Origin: Rosenbergiella gaditana
Lineage (GTDB): Bacteria; Pseudomonadota; Gammaproteobacteria; Enterobacterales; Enterobacteriaceae
DNA length: 64,000 nucleotides
Direction: 5' to 3'
Assembly (NCBI RefSeq): GCF_018494065.1
Contig: NZ_JABBFR010000016.1
Location: 1 to 64,000, forward strand
Made by a program: the position numbers and the translations under genes
In this document: positions 55,992 through 64,000 of the stretch, in pieces
Layout of the letters: each line of letters starts with the position of its first letter
Numbering within the stretch: position 1 is the first letter of the stretch
Notes under the pieces: model-generated
Seen by the model: only the letters and a program-made list of their open reading frames with translations
What the model was told of the DNA's origin: nothing
Databases searched by the model: none

Positions 55992-56448
55992 TTATCAATA
56001 CAGACTACCGGGTACTAAGAAAGTATTTGCCCGTGAGCGTTCCTCTTTGGTAAACCACGTGCTGATGTAGATGAGCATTGAGGGCATGACCGCCGCCTCA
56101 ACAATTCCCAATGTAAAGCGAATCACCATTAAAGTAGGGATATTACTGACTCACCCGCTGGCGGTAGCACACACCCCCCATCGTAATAAACAGATAAAAA
56201 TTAACGTCCTTACGCTGCGCTATCGCACAAATCGAGCTCGGAACCTGAAAGAAAAAGTAGGCCAAGAAGAACAAGGCACCAATTAGCGAAGAAGTGCTTT
56301 TAGACATACCTTAGTCCTGTTCGATGCCCGACGCTGCAGCGAAGCCATAGTTAGCACAGTCTAGGTAAGCAAGACTGTAAGTGATAAAAATGATTGGCAT
56401 TACATACCACCCTCGGCGTGAGCTGAGTTTTTGTAGAGTATTCGACAT
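55992..56448 (-). pseudogene. Truncated ACS-type MFS transporter pseudogene
   Basis: From an ATG at 56448 the minus strand reads MSNTLQKLSSRRGWYVMPII and YSLAYLDCANYGFAAASGIE, then a stop. The frame resumes with SSLIGALFFLAYFFFQVP, and later frames give LMVIRFTLGIVEAAVMPSML and FTKEERSRANTFLVPGS. These are the first five helices of an anion:cation symporter family permease. One internal stop, at least one frameshift, a LDR to LDC change in the family motif and loss of the C-terminal half show it is dead. The 250 bases from 56449 to 56698 contain no recognised gene and should carry the promoter of the pxpA operon. Confidence 0.8.
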
Positions 56449-56698
56449 GGTGACCCCGAAGCGCGTAATTGTAGAAGAATAAGTGATAACCTAGCCGTCG
56501 CGAGTTGGCTAAAACTTCTTTTTGATCACTGTGTTAGGTGTTAATACATTGTGTTACCAGATAGGTGAGAGCCATTGAATATGAGTAGGGTCTGTCATGG
56601 TGGCGAGAGTATTTTCCTACGTAATGCGTCGATATTGTTTGCAGCGCGATGCCATCCTTTGTGATAAATCATTAATAATAGAAAAATGGAGAGATGAC

Positions 56699-57436
56699 AT
56701 GCGACAAATCGATTTAAACGCAGATTTAGGTGAGGGAAGTCCTCACGACGCAGAATTATTAACGTTGGTTTCCTCCGCGAATATCGCGTGTGGATATCAT
56801 GCTGGGGATGCGATCACCATGCTAGCCAGCGTGCGTGAGGCGATACGTAACAAGGTTGCAATCGGTGCACATCCCAGTTTTCCAGACCGCGAGAACTGTG
56901 GTCGAACCGCAATGACTTTACCCCCTGAAACAATCTATGTACAAACGCTCTATCAGGTCGGTGCTTTGGCGGCGATAACTCAGGCACAAGGTACCCAGCT
57001 GCGCCATGTTAAACCCCATGGCATGTTATACAACCAAGCTGCCCGCGATCCACAATTAGCCGATGCCATCGCGAAAGCGGTTTTTACGTTAGATCCGGCG
57101 TTGATCTTAGTTGGATTAGCTGGGAGTGACCTGATCCGCGCAGCGGAACATTATGGATTATCGACGCGTGAAGAAGTCTTCGCTGATCGCGGCTACCAAG
57201 CGGATGGTTCGCTGGTTCCCCGTACCCAAGTGGGCGCTATGATTGATGATGAAGAACATGCTTTGGCACAGAGTTTGCTTATGATTGAATCCGGCGAGGT
57301 TCAAGCCATCACTGGTGAATACGTTGCCGTTACGGCACAAACTTTGTGTCTGCATGGTGATGGGGCTCATGCCCTCGCTTTTGCCCATCGATTACGGCAG
57401 GCGTTTGAGGCGCGAAATATTAAGGTTGTGGCTTAA
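56699..57436 (+). CDS. pxpA: 5-oxoprolinase subunit A (PxpA, LamB/YcsF family)
   Basis: 245 residues from the ATG at 56699, preceded by GGAGAG; E. coli PxpA is 244 residues. Family motifs: [20 protein letters not shown] and [13 protein letters not shown] at the start, [12 protein letters not shown] in the middle and [17 protein letters not shown] later. PxpA works with PxpB and PxpC to open 5-oxo-L-proline to glutamate with ATP. The pxpB and pxpC genes are not in the window. It is first in a four-gene operon with two putative 5-oxoproline transporter subunits and pyroglutamyl peptidase. An upstream ATG at 56597 adds 34 residues without family match. Confidence 0.93.
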   Translation: MRQIDLNADLGEGSPHDAELLTLVSSANIACGYHAGDAITMLASVREAIRNKVAIGAHPSFPDRENCGRTAMTLPPETIYVQTLYQVGALAAITQAQGTQLRHVKPHGMLYNQAARDPQLADAIAKAVFTLDPALILVGLAGSDLIRAAEHYGLSTREEVFADRGYQADGSLVPRTQVGAMIDDEEHALAQSLLMIESGEVQAITGEYVAVTAQTLCLHGDGAHALAFAHRLRQAFEARNIKVVA

Positions 57437-57468
57437 CGTTAACAGAATAACAGTGAGGATCGTCCAGT

Positions 57469-58191
57469 ATGACAGAGAGTATCAGCTTGTGGCCATTATT
57501 AGGGGTAGCTGTGATTATGATAGGGTTTATCCTTCGCTTTAATCCTGTACTGATAGTGGTATGTGCAGGTATTGTCACGGGCTTAGCAGCACAGATGCCG
57601 CTTCTCACTATCTTCGAGAAGATGGGTGCCGGATTTCTCAATACAAGAAATTTACCTTTTATTTTATTATTGCCATTGGCAGTGATTGGGCTATTAGAGC
57701 GTCATGGCCTAAAAGAAGGCGCGCAGAGGTGGATTACCAAAATAGAGCGTGCCACCACAGGCCGTTTGCTGATGGTTTATCTGCTTATTCGTGAATTAAC
57801 TGCCGCATTAGGATTAACCAGCTTAGGTGGTCATCCACAGATGGTACGTCCCTTATTGGCGCCTATGGCTGAAGGTAGTGCAGAAAAAACCTATGGACCC
57901 CTACCGCCAGCGGTGCGTTATCGGATCCAGGCGATGGCTGCCGCCACAGATAATGTCGGGCTTTTCTTCGGTGAAGATATCTTTGTCGCGTTCGGAGCCG
58001 TGCTCTTTATGCACAACTTTATGTTTGAGTCTGCTGGACTGCAAACCGAGCCACTGCATATTGCGCTATGGGGAATACCTACTGCTTGCTTTGCCTTTAT
58101 CATCCATAGCGTCCGCCTTGCGCGACTTGATCATCATCTGCGCCGTGAACTTGCGAAAACCGCACAGGATCACCAAGGGGGAGCGCTATGA
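57469..58191 (+). CDS. DUF969 family membrane protein (putative 5-oxoproline transporter subunit)
   Basis: 240 residues with about six membrane helices. It belongs to the DUF969 family, which in many bacteria is paired with DUF979 and with pyroglutamate genes; a role as one half of a 5-oxoproline transporter has been assigned on that basis. Conserved parts here include NLPFILLLPLAVIGLLERHGLKEGAQ and AAATDNVGLFFGEDIF. It begins 33 bp after pxpA and its stop overlaps the start of the DUF979 gene by 4 bp (ATGA). Confidence 0.85.
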   Translation: MTESISLWPLLGVAVIMIGFILRFNPVLIVVCAGIVTGLAAQMPLLTIFEKMGAGFLNTRNLPFILLLPLAVIGLLERHGLKEGAQRWITKIERATTGRLLMVYLLIRELTAALGLTSLGGHPQMVRPLLAPMAEGSAEKTYGPLPPAVRYRIQAMAAATDNVGLFFGEDIFVAFGAVLFMHNFMFESAGLQTEPLHIALWGIPTACFAFIIHSVRLARLDHHLRRELAKTAQDHQGGAL

Positions 58192-59183
58192 TATTTCAGC
58201 AAAACATGCTCTATTGGCTGGCAGGCGCAACACTACTCGTCGTGGCGGTTATGTCGTGGCGAGATAAACAAAATCCTCGACGAGGCACAACAGGATTATT
58301 TTGGGGCGTTTACGGGCTACTCTTTTTTGTCGGTGATTGGACCTATCAACTGATAGGGGATAAGCGACTCGTTAATACTTCCGTGGGGATCGCAGTCGTT
58401 GGCATGGCGTTGCTAGCCGGTTTTGGCGGGGTAAAACTAGGGTATTACTCACAACGTACACCGCAACAACGAGAAGCCAGTGCTCAACGACTAGGCAGCC
58501 GCCTTTTTATTCCTGCCTTGGCGATTCCGCTGATTACGGTGGTGGGCGTCGTCTTTTTCACTTTCAATCCACAGGCGCAATTACAACTTTTTGGCTCTGG
58601 CAATCATGCTACCCTCGTCACGCTTTTTTCCATGACTCTCGGTACTCTCTTTGCTTTAATTCTGGCATGGAGGATAACCGGCGATAAAATTTCTCAGCCT
58701 CTGCAAGAGGCTCGACGCTTACTTGACTCGGTCGGCTGTGCCTTTATATTGCCGCAAATTTTGGCCATGCTCGGTTTACTCTTTACAGCCGCTGGGGTTG
58801 GGAATAGCCTCTCATGGCTGACTGAGCAGTATCTAGCTGTCGATAATAGAATGGCTGCCGTGGGGGTCTATGTCGTTGGTATGGCATTATTAACGATGAT
58901 TATGGGCAATGCCTTTGCCGCTTTTCCTATTGTGACCGCAGGCATAGGAATTCCTATTCTGGTCTTACAACAGGGTGGCAATCCGGCAGTGATGGCGGCG
59001 ATAGGAATGTTTTCCGGGTACTGTGGCACCCTAATGACACCAATGGCCGCCAATTTCAATATTGTGCCAGCCGCGTTATTGGGCTTACCCGATAAAAATG
59101 CCGTGATTAAAGCGCAGATCCCAACCGGATTACTGTTATTAGTCGTGAACGTGATATTGCTCTATTTTCTGATGTTTTTATAA
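58188..59183 (+). CDS. DUF979 family membrane protein (putative 5-oxoproline transporter subunit)
   Basis: 331 residues with about ten membrane helices. It is the partner of the DUF969 protein. Conserved features are the NAFAAFPIVTAGIGIPILVL segment and GYCGTLMTPMAANFNIVPAA near the C-terminus, both suggestive of substrate-channel loops. The 4-bp overlap with the DUF969 gene indicates coupled translation and probably one complex. Position between pxpA and pcp supports import of 5-oxoproline or a related compound, but transport has not been shown by the sequence. Confidence 0.85.
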   Translation: MIFQQNMLYWLAGATLLVVAVMSWRDKQNPRRGTTGLFWGVYGLLFFVGDWTYQLIGDKRLVNTSVGIAVVGMALLAGFGGVKLGYYSQRTPQQREASAQRLGSRLFIPALAIPLITVVGVVFFTFNPQAQLQLFGSGNHATLVTLFSMTLGTLFALILAWRITGDKISQPLQEARRLLDSVGCAFILPQILAMLGLLFTAAGVGNSLSWLTEQYLAVDNRMAAVGVYVVGMALLTMIMGNAFAAFPIVTAGIGIPILVLQQGGNPAVMAAIGMFSGYCGTLMTPMAANFNIVPAALLGLPDKNAVIKAQIPTGLLLLVVNVILLYFLMFL

Positions 59184-59192
59184 GGAGCCTAA

Positions 59193-59837
59193 ATGAAAAC
59201 TGTCTTACTGACGGGATTCGAACCTTTTGCTGAGGAGTCCATTAACCCTTCATGGGAAGTCGTTTCGAGCCTAGAGGGGCCGAGTAGTGAGGGGTATCGT
59301 ATTGTCTGCCTTCAGCTCCCTTGTGTTTTTGGAGAGTCACTCGATGTATTGCTGGCGGCGATCACTACCTATTCTCCCACTCTGGTTATCGCGGTAGGGC
59401 AAGCCGGGGGGCGTACCGATATCTCAATCGAGCGTGTGGCGATTAATGTTGATGATGCTCGGATTCCTGATAATAAGGGCCATCAGCCTATCGACCAACC
59501 TGTGGTGGCGAATGGGCCAGCAGCTTGGTTCAGTACGCTGCCCATTAAAGCGATAGTCAGCGCTCTGCAGCAGGAGGGTATTCCAGCCTCAATCTCTCAG
59601 ACTGCCGGGACTTATGTGTGTAATCATGTGATGTATGGATTACTACATGCTTTGCGCGATAAACCTTGGATTAAAGGAGGGTTCGTTCATATTCCATATA
59701 TTCCTCAGCAAGCCGCAATGCATCCTGGCAGTGCCAGTATGGCGGCCGAAACGGTGAAACAAGGACTGAAGATAGCTATCAGCACAGCCTTAAGGGTAGA
59801 GGTAGACGAGTGCAAAACGGGTGGGACGACGCATTAA
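59193..59837 (+). CDS. pcp: Pyrrolidone-carboxylate peptidase (pyroglutamyl peptidase I)
   Basis: 214 residues, peptidase family C15. It removes N-terminal pyroglutamate from peptides, releasing 5-oxoproline. The catalytic triad is visible: Glu in [18 protein letters not shown], Cys in [14 protein letters not shown] and His in [12 protein letters not shown]. The start [20 protein letters not shown] is the family signature. AAGGAG precedes the ATG. As the last gene of the operon it supplies substrate for PxpA, so peptides, uptake and ring opening are covered by one transcript. Confidence 0.95.
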   Translation: MKTVLLTGFEPFAEESINPSWEVVSSLEGPSSEGYRIVCLQLPCVFGESLDVLLAAITTYSPTLVIAVGQAGGRTDISIERVAINVDDARIPDNKGHQPIDQPVVANGPAAWFSTLPIKAIVSALQQEGIPASISQTAGTYVCNHVMYGLLHALRDKPWIKGGFVHIPYIPQQAAMHPGSASMAAETVKQGLKIAISTALRVEVDECKTGGTTH

Positions 59838-60322
59838 ATAATACTGCCTACTCCAATCCTCTTTTGACATGACGAAAAATTTATCGCTTCACGCGCTTAA
59901 GAGCGCTTGCTTTCAATCAGTTTCGCTATAAATCATGATGGTTTGGGGGGAGAGATTAATTGTGGATAATCACTTGAGTGCATAAGGTTATGGCATAGGC
60001 GTAATGTGGCCTATTGGGTTATATCTTCAGCCTATGTCACAAAAACGAAGTAAGCGCAATAATTCAAAATATTTATGATAATTGGCACTTTCATCCATCT
60101 ATATTTTATTTTTTAGGATAAATATCTAACTGTTAGTTGTTTTTTTGAATTTTTATTTCACTTGTAAATTCTATGGATGATTTCAATAAGTCAATGAGAG
60201 ACAATTTTATCAATACTCGATTATTTTGATTCTGGTTGATCTCTTATAATGTCTCAAAGTGATTTTTTTGATTTTATTATGATGTTATTAATAATTAAAT
60301 TTATAAAACTGAGACTATTATT
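59838..60322. other. Intergenic region upstream of the chb-type operon
   Basis: About 485 bases, increasingly AT-rich toward chbB. It should hold the chb promoter and the binding sites of ChbR, NagC and CRP known for E. coli, but none could be assigned with confidence. No gene or strong hairpin was seen. Confidence 0.45.
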
Positions 60323-60631
60323 ATGGAAAAGAAATTTATCTATCTATTTTGCTCTGCTGGTATGTCTACATCACTCCTCGTGACTAAAATGCGTGAACAA
60401 GCCAATAAATATAATGTGCCGGTTGTTATAGAAGCCTTCCCAGAAACGCTCTTGGCAGAAAAAGGTGAGCAAGCGGACGTTATCTTATTAGGGCCTCAAA
60501 TCTCTTACATGTTACCTGAGTTCAAAGCATCATTTCCCATAAAGCCTATCGAGGTCATCGATTCTATCCTCTACGGAAAGGTCGATGGGTTAGGTGTATT
60601 ACAATTCGCCATAGGTTTGATAAAGAAGTAA
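60323..60631 (+). CDS. chbB: PTS chitobiose/cellobiose-specific EIIB
   Basis: 102 residues, Lac-family IIB. The phosphocysteine is in [12 protein letters not shown] at about residue 10, and [15 protein letters not shown] is typical of the family. It passes phosphate from ChbA to the sugar held by ChbC. It is the first gene of the operon, with a 147-bp gap before chbC. Overall order B, C, A, R, F equals that of E. coli chb. Whether the sugar is N,N'-diacetylchitobiose or cellobiose cannot be told from this subunit. Confidence 0.93.
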   Translation: MEKKFIYLFCSAGMSTSLLVTKMREQANKYNVPVVIEAFPETLLAEKGEQADVILLGPQISYMLPEFKASFPIKPIEVIDSILYGKVDGLGVLQFAIGLIKK

Positions 60632-60778
60632 GTGCAGTAAATTTCATAATAGGATTTATTTTAACTATTAATAAATAATAATGTGGTTAATGATATTTAT
60701 ATATTCATATCAATTTATCCTGGGTGACTATTAAATGCAAAGCTATAGATTTTTTATGGTTTTTTAAAGGAGTTAGTT

Positions 60779-62137
60779 ATGAGTAAAATCATTAATTGTC
60801 TTGAAAAGATACTACTTCCTTTTGCTGTGAAGATAGGGCGGCAATCGCATATTAATGCTATTAAGAATGGTTTTATTAAATTAATGCCATTAACCCTTGC
60901 CGGGGCAATGTTTGTGTTAATCAATAATGTCTTCCTTAGTTTTGGTGAGGGAACCTTCTTTTATTCAATGGGAATACGTTTAGACGCTACAACTATTGAT
61001 ACCTTAAACAGTTTCAAGGTTATTGGAGGGAATATTTATAACGGCACGTTAGGCATTATGTCGCTAATGGCCCCCTTTTTTATCGGATCAGCCTTAGCAG
61101 ACGAACGCAAAGTGGATGCAATGGCTGCGGGATTATTGGCCGTGGCTGCCTTTATGACAGTGACGCCGTATCGCGTAGGAGACGCTTACGCCGTTAGCGC
61201 TAATTGGTTGGGCGGGGCAAACGTTATTTCCGGAATGGTTATTGGGATAGTCGTTGCTGAACTGTTCACTTTTATTGTACGTCGTAATTGGGTAATACGG
61301 TTACCCGAGAGTGTCCCAACCTCCGTTTCACGCTCTTTTTCTGCGGTCATTCCAGGCTTTATTATTTTATCGATTATGGGGGTAATTTCCTTTGTATTAA
61401 CCTACTGGGAGACCAATTTCCATCAAATTATTATGGACATTATTTCTACCCCGCTAGCGTCGCTGGGCGCTGTGGTCGGCTGGGCATATGTATTATTGGT
61501 GCCTCTTTTGTGGTTTTTTGGGGTTCATGGCGCGCTCGCGCTGTCGGCTCTCGATAGTGCAATTATGACACCTTGGGCGTTAGAAAATGTTGCAACCTAT
61601 CAGCAATACGGCTCTGTTGAGGCAGCGCTTGAAGCAGGTAAAACCTTCCACCTTTGGGCTAAGCCAATGCTTGACTCCTATATTTTCCTAGGCGGTTCCG
61701 GGGCAACACTTGGTTTGATTCTCGCTATTTTCGTTGCATCGCGTCGTGCCGACCATCGTCAGATGGCTAAATTAGCGTTACCTTCTGGGTTATTTCAAAT
61801 AAACGAGCCAATCCTATTCGGCTTACCCATTATTATGAACCCGATTATGTTTATTCCTTTTATTCTGATCTCTCCTCTCTTGGCCGGTATTACCGTGACA
61901 GCCTACTATTTGGGCATCATGCCTCCGATGACTAATATCGCACCATGGACCATGCCTACAGGGTTGAGTGCCTTCTTCAATACCAATGGCAGTGTGGTCG
62001 CATTTCTATTGGCAATATTTAACTTAGGGGTTGCAACGCTTGTCTATCTGCCATTTGTGATTATTTCTAATAAAGCACAAGCCACTATTCAACAAGAAGA
62101 AACGGAAGAAGACATCGCGAATTCTCTGAAATTCTAA
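60779..62137 (+). CDS. chbC: PTS chitobiose/cellobiose-specific EIIC
   Basis: 452 residues (E. coli 452), about ten membrane helices, Lac-family IIC. It forms the inner-membrane channel. Visible motifs are [14 protein letters not shown] and [23 protein letters not shown], the latter containing the substrate-contacting NEP motif. The ribosome site AAAGGAG precedes the ATG. Three components (B, C and A) are separate proteins, as is normal in this family. Confidence 0.95.
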   Translation: MSKIINCLEKILLPFAVKIGRQSHINAIKNGFIKLMPLTLAGAMFVLINNVFLSFGEGTFFYSMGIRLDATTIDTLNSFKVIGGNIYNGTLGIMSLMAPFFIGSALADERKVDAMAAGLLAVAAFMTVTPYRVGDAYAVSANWLGGANVISGMVIGIVVAELFTFIVRRNWVIRLPESVPTSVSRSFSAVIPGFIILSIMGVISFVLTYWETNFHQIIMDIISTPLASLGAVVGWAYVLLVPLLWFFGVHGALALSALDSAIMTPWALENVATYQQYGSVEAALEAGKTFHLWAKPMLDSYIFLGGSGATLGLILAIFVASRRADHRQMAKLALPSGLFQINEPILFGLPIIMNPIMFIPFILISPLLAGITVTAYYLGIMPPMTNIAPWTMPTGLSAFFNTNGSVVAFLLAIFNLGVATLVYLPFVIISNKAQATIQQEETEEDIANSLKF

Positions 62138-62187
62138 TACCTAGAGGCTGCTGACTATAGGTCGCACTTCAGTAATGAGGATACATT

Positions 62188-62535
62188 ATGTTTAATTTAC
62201 ACGCGGTAGAACCTGAAAACACAGCCATTGATGATCTTGAAGAAATCGTCATGGGATTGATTATTAATGCTGGTCAAGCGCGCAGCCTTGCTTATGCAGC
62301 ATTAAAAGAAGCGAAACAAGGAAATTTTACCGTTGCAAAAGAGATGATGGAGAATTCTCAGCAAGCGTTAAGTGAAGCACATCGTGTGCAAACTCAGCTG
62401 ATTGAAAGCGATGCAGGGGAAGGTAAAGTTAAAGTGAGTTTGGTGCTCGTACATGCTCAGGACCATCTGATGAACGCAATGTTGGCACGGGAATTGGTTA
62501 CTGAGATTATTGAACTGTATAAAAAAATGAAATAA
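62188..62535 (+). CDS. chbA: PTS chitobiose/cellobiose-specific EIIA
   Basis: 115 residues, the usual length of Lac-family IIA. The active histidine is within LVLVHAQDHLMNAMLA. The N-terminus contains EEIVMGLIINAGQARSLAYA, typical of this three-helix trimeric protein. It accepts phosphate from HPr and passes it to ChbB. A good ribosome site (GAGGATA) precedes the start, 50 bp after chbC. Confidence 0.95.
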   Translation: MFNLHAVEPENTAIDDLEEIVMGLIINAGQARSLAYAALKEAKQGNFTVAKEMMENSQQALSEAHRVQTQLIESDAGEGKVKVSLVLVHAQDHLMNAMLARELVTEIIELYKKMK

Positions 62536-62559
62536 ATCCTCCTCTATTAGGTAGTAAAA

Positions 62560-63390
62560 ATGATGACGACAGAAATTCCTACTGCACGAGAACATCAGCT
62601 TTTCAATGGGCATAATTTTCATGTCTTTATTTACAATAAAACTGAGAGTGTGAGTGGGCTCCATCAACACGATTACTATGAATTCACCATCGTTTTGACG
62701 GGACGTTATTATCAAGAAATTGATGGACAACGAGTACTTTTAGAGCGCGGGGATGTTGTATTTATTCCAGTGGGGTCGAAACATCAGAGTTTTTATGCAG
62801 CGGGTGCAACGCGTATTCTTAATGTGGGTATCAGTAAACGTTTTTTTGAGAAATACTTTTTATCGCTGTTACCCACAGACTTTTCTGCTACTCAAGCCTA
62901 TGCAATAGAAAAGAGTTTTCTTGCTTATATTGAGTCAGTAATAACTTCACACCATTTTCGCGAAAATGAGTTTGATGAATTCATTGAATTAGTCTGTTTT
63001 TATACTATCAATCGCTTAAGACATTATCGCGATGAACCTATCAAAGATATCGTGCCGCTCTGGCTAAAAAATACGGTTGAAGCTATGCATGATAAGCTGA
63101 AATTCGGCGATACGGCGCTTGAGCGTATGGTGCAACTTTCAGGGAAAAGCCAGGAGTACTTAACTCGGGCAACTCAGCGTTATTACGGTAAAACACCGAT
63201 GCAGATCATTAATAATATTCGTATAAATTTTGCAAAAAAACAGCTTGAGATTACCAACTCCTCAGTGACTGATATTGCGTATGAATCAGGGTATAGCAGC
63301 CCAAGCTTATTTATTAAAACATTTAAGAAGTTCACTTCATTTACACCGAGTAATTATCGTAAAAAGCTAAGTGGTTGTAATGATATTTAA
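62560..63390 (+). CDS. chbR: AraC-family regulator of the chb operon (ChbR)
   Basis: 276 residues (E. coli ChbR 280). An N-terminal cupin-like domain (about 20-130, [20 protein letters not shown]) is followed by an AraC DNA-binding domain with [20 protein letters not shown] and [21 protein letters not shown]. In E. coli ChbR represses chb without inducer and activates it when phosphorylated chitobiose and the deacetylase ChbG are present. The gene lies inside the operon, as in E. coli, between chbA and chbF. Confidence 0.92.
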   Translation: MMTTEIPTAREHQLFNGHNFHVFIYNKTESVSGLHQHDYYEFTIVLTGRYYQEIDGQRVLLERGDVVFIPVGSKHQSFYAAGATRILNVGISKRFFEKYFLSLLPTDFSATQAYAIEKSFLAYIESVITSHHFRENEFDEFIELVCFYTINRLRHYRDEPIKDIVPLWLKNTVEAMHDKLKFGDTALERMVQLSGKSQEYLTRATQRYYGKTPMQIINNIRINFAKKQLEITNSSVTDIAYESGYSSPSLFIKTFKKFTSFTPSNYRKKLSGCNDI

Positions 63391-63469
63391 ATAAATATGA
63401 TTTTGGGAGGGGTTATATTTTCCGGTACAAGATAGTCGTCGATAAATTTGACATAATAAGGAGAAGGAA

Positions 63470-64000
63470 ATGGGCCAAAAATTGAAAATCGTTACCATCG
63501 GTGGTGGCAGCAGCTATACCCCGGAATTACTAGAAGGATTTCTTAAGCGTTATCATGAACTGCCTGTCACAGAACTATGGTTAGTTGATGTGGAGGAAGG
63601 CCAAGAAAAGCTCGATATTATCCATGCCCTGTGCCAAAGGATGATAGAAAAAGCAGGTGTACCTATGCAGGTGCATAAGACCTTAGATCGTCGTGCAGCT
63701 TTACAAGGAGCCGATTTTGTTACTACACAACTGCGTGTAGGGCAGCTGAAGGCTCGTGAAAAAGATGAACGTATTCCTTTGAGTCACGGCTATCTAGGAC
63801 AAGAGACAAATGGGGCTGGTGGCCTATTTAAAGGGCTGCGTACTATTCCTGTCATTCTGGATATCGTTAAAGATGTGCAAGAAATTTGCCCGAATGCTTG
63901 GATAATCAACTTCACTAATCCAGCGGGAATGGTTACAGAGGCCATCAACCGTCATACTAATTTTAAACACTTTATTGGTGTTTGTAATATTCCAATCGGT
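63470..64000 (+). CDS. chbF: 6-phospho-beta-glucosidase (GH4), N-terminal part, cut by window edge
   Basis: The ATG at 63470 follows a strong ribosome site (AAGGAGAAGG). The 177 codons seen match the start of GH4 phospho-glycosidases: the NAD-binding IVTIGGGSSYTPELLEGF, then LRVGQLKAREKDERIPL, GQETNGAGGLFKGLR and FTNPAGMVTEAINRH. GH4 enzymes use NAD+ and a divalent metal in an oxidation-elimination mechanism; the cysteine of GVCNIP should help bind the metal. The C-terminal 60 percent lies beyond the window. It would hydrolyse the phosphorylated disaccharide from the ChbBCA permease. Confidence 0.93.
   Translation, partial: MGQKLKIVTIGGGSSYTPELLEGFLKRYHELPVTELWLVDVEEGQEKLDIIHALCQRMIEKAGVPMQVHKTLDRRAALQGADFVTTQLRVGQLKAREKDERIPLSHGYLGQETNGAGGLFKGLRTIPVILDIVKDVQEICPNAWIINFTNPAGMVTEAINRHTNFKHFIGVCNIPIG

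Noticed and set aside
56071..56286. Plus-strand 71-codon ORF
   Set aside because: Antisense to the recognisable ACS-family MFS pseudogene; no ribosome site.

Overview
The window looks like a chromosomal segment of a gamma-proteobacterium of the order Enterobacterales. Many proteins match E. coli families nearly end to end (SoxR, SoxS, YjcB, YjcE, Acs, GltP, MurQ, SbmA, Tsx, YcgR, XylB, SsuE, the Chb system). Periplasmic glucose oxidation to 2-ketogluconate, modest GC content and several decayed loci suggest the Erwiniaceae (Pantoea/Tatumella/Rosenbergiella-like). That placement is inference; no rRNA or other phylogenetic marker is present.

Layout. (1) 1-9.5 kb: the right end of an IS1 element, then a minus-strand surface-polysaccharide operon of unusually AT-rich DNA. 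It contains GT4, Wzm, Wzt with a C-terminal cargo-binding domain, a methyltransferase-like protein ending in a repetitive coiled coil, a WsaF-like GT and a HAD-type protein. It is preceded by a 430-nt leader with a JUMPstart/ops (RfaH) element. (2) 9.7-12.7 kb: a decay zone with two oppositely oriented IS630 remnants, an 8-bp tandem repeat, a GFA-family gene and a broken lipoprotein esterase. (3) 13-28 kb: gcd; the conserved yjcB-soxS/soxR-yjcE block with its SoxR-type promoter; lrgAB, acs, gltP, murQ, yncE; sbmA with a downstream secreted ParB-like protein. (4) 28.4-32.4 kb: a three-subunit gluconate 2-dehydrogenase operon behind a GntR-type palindrome. With Gcd it forms a periplasmic glucose -> gluconate -> 2-ketogluconate chain feeding electrons to the quinone pool. 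(5) 32.4-40 kb: an MFS/IS3 scar, tsx, ycgR, an acetyltransferase, and a bgl operon with an RNA antiterminator site.

(6) 40-47 kb: an anaerobic module. A DASS-family carboxylate carrier diverges, across a perfect FNR box, from a three-domain soluble fumarate-reductase-like flavoprotein and a cytosolic ApbE flavin transferase; an orphan xylB follows. (7) 47-52 kb: a LysR regulator, a graveyard of four efflux-related gene fragments, ssuE, and a two-gene glycan locus. (8) 52-56 kb: a 1251-residue S6 serine-protease autotransporter. (9) 56-60 kb: a broken MFS gene and a pyroglutamate operon (pxpA, the two DUF969/DUF979 transporter subunits, pcp). (10) 60.3 kb to the end: a chb-type PTS operon (B, C, A, R, F), with chbF cut by the window edge.

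The most unusual items are the coiled-coil putative O-antigen chain terminator, the FNR-flanked fumarate reductase/ApbE/carrier module with a small leader ORF, the GntR-type operator on the gluconate dehydrogenase operon, and the secreted ParB-like protein behind sbmA. No tRNA, rRNA or CRISPR array was seen. Assignments come from reading the sequence and from memory of the families; no database search was run.
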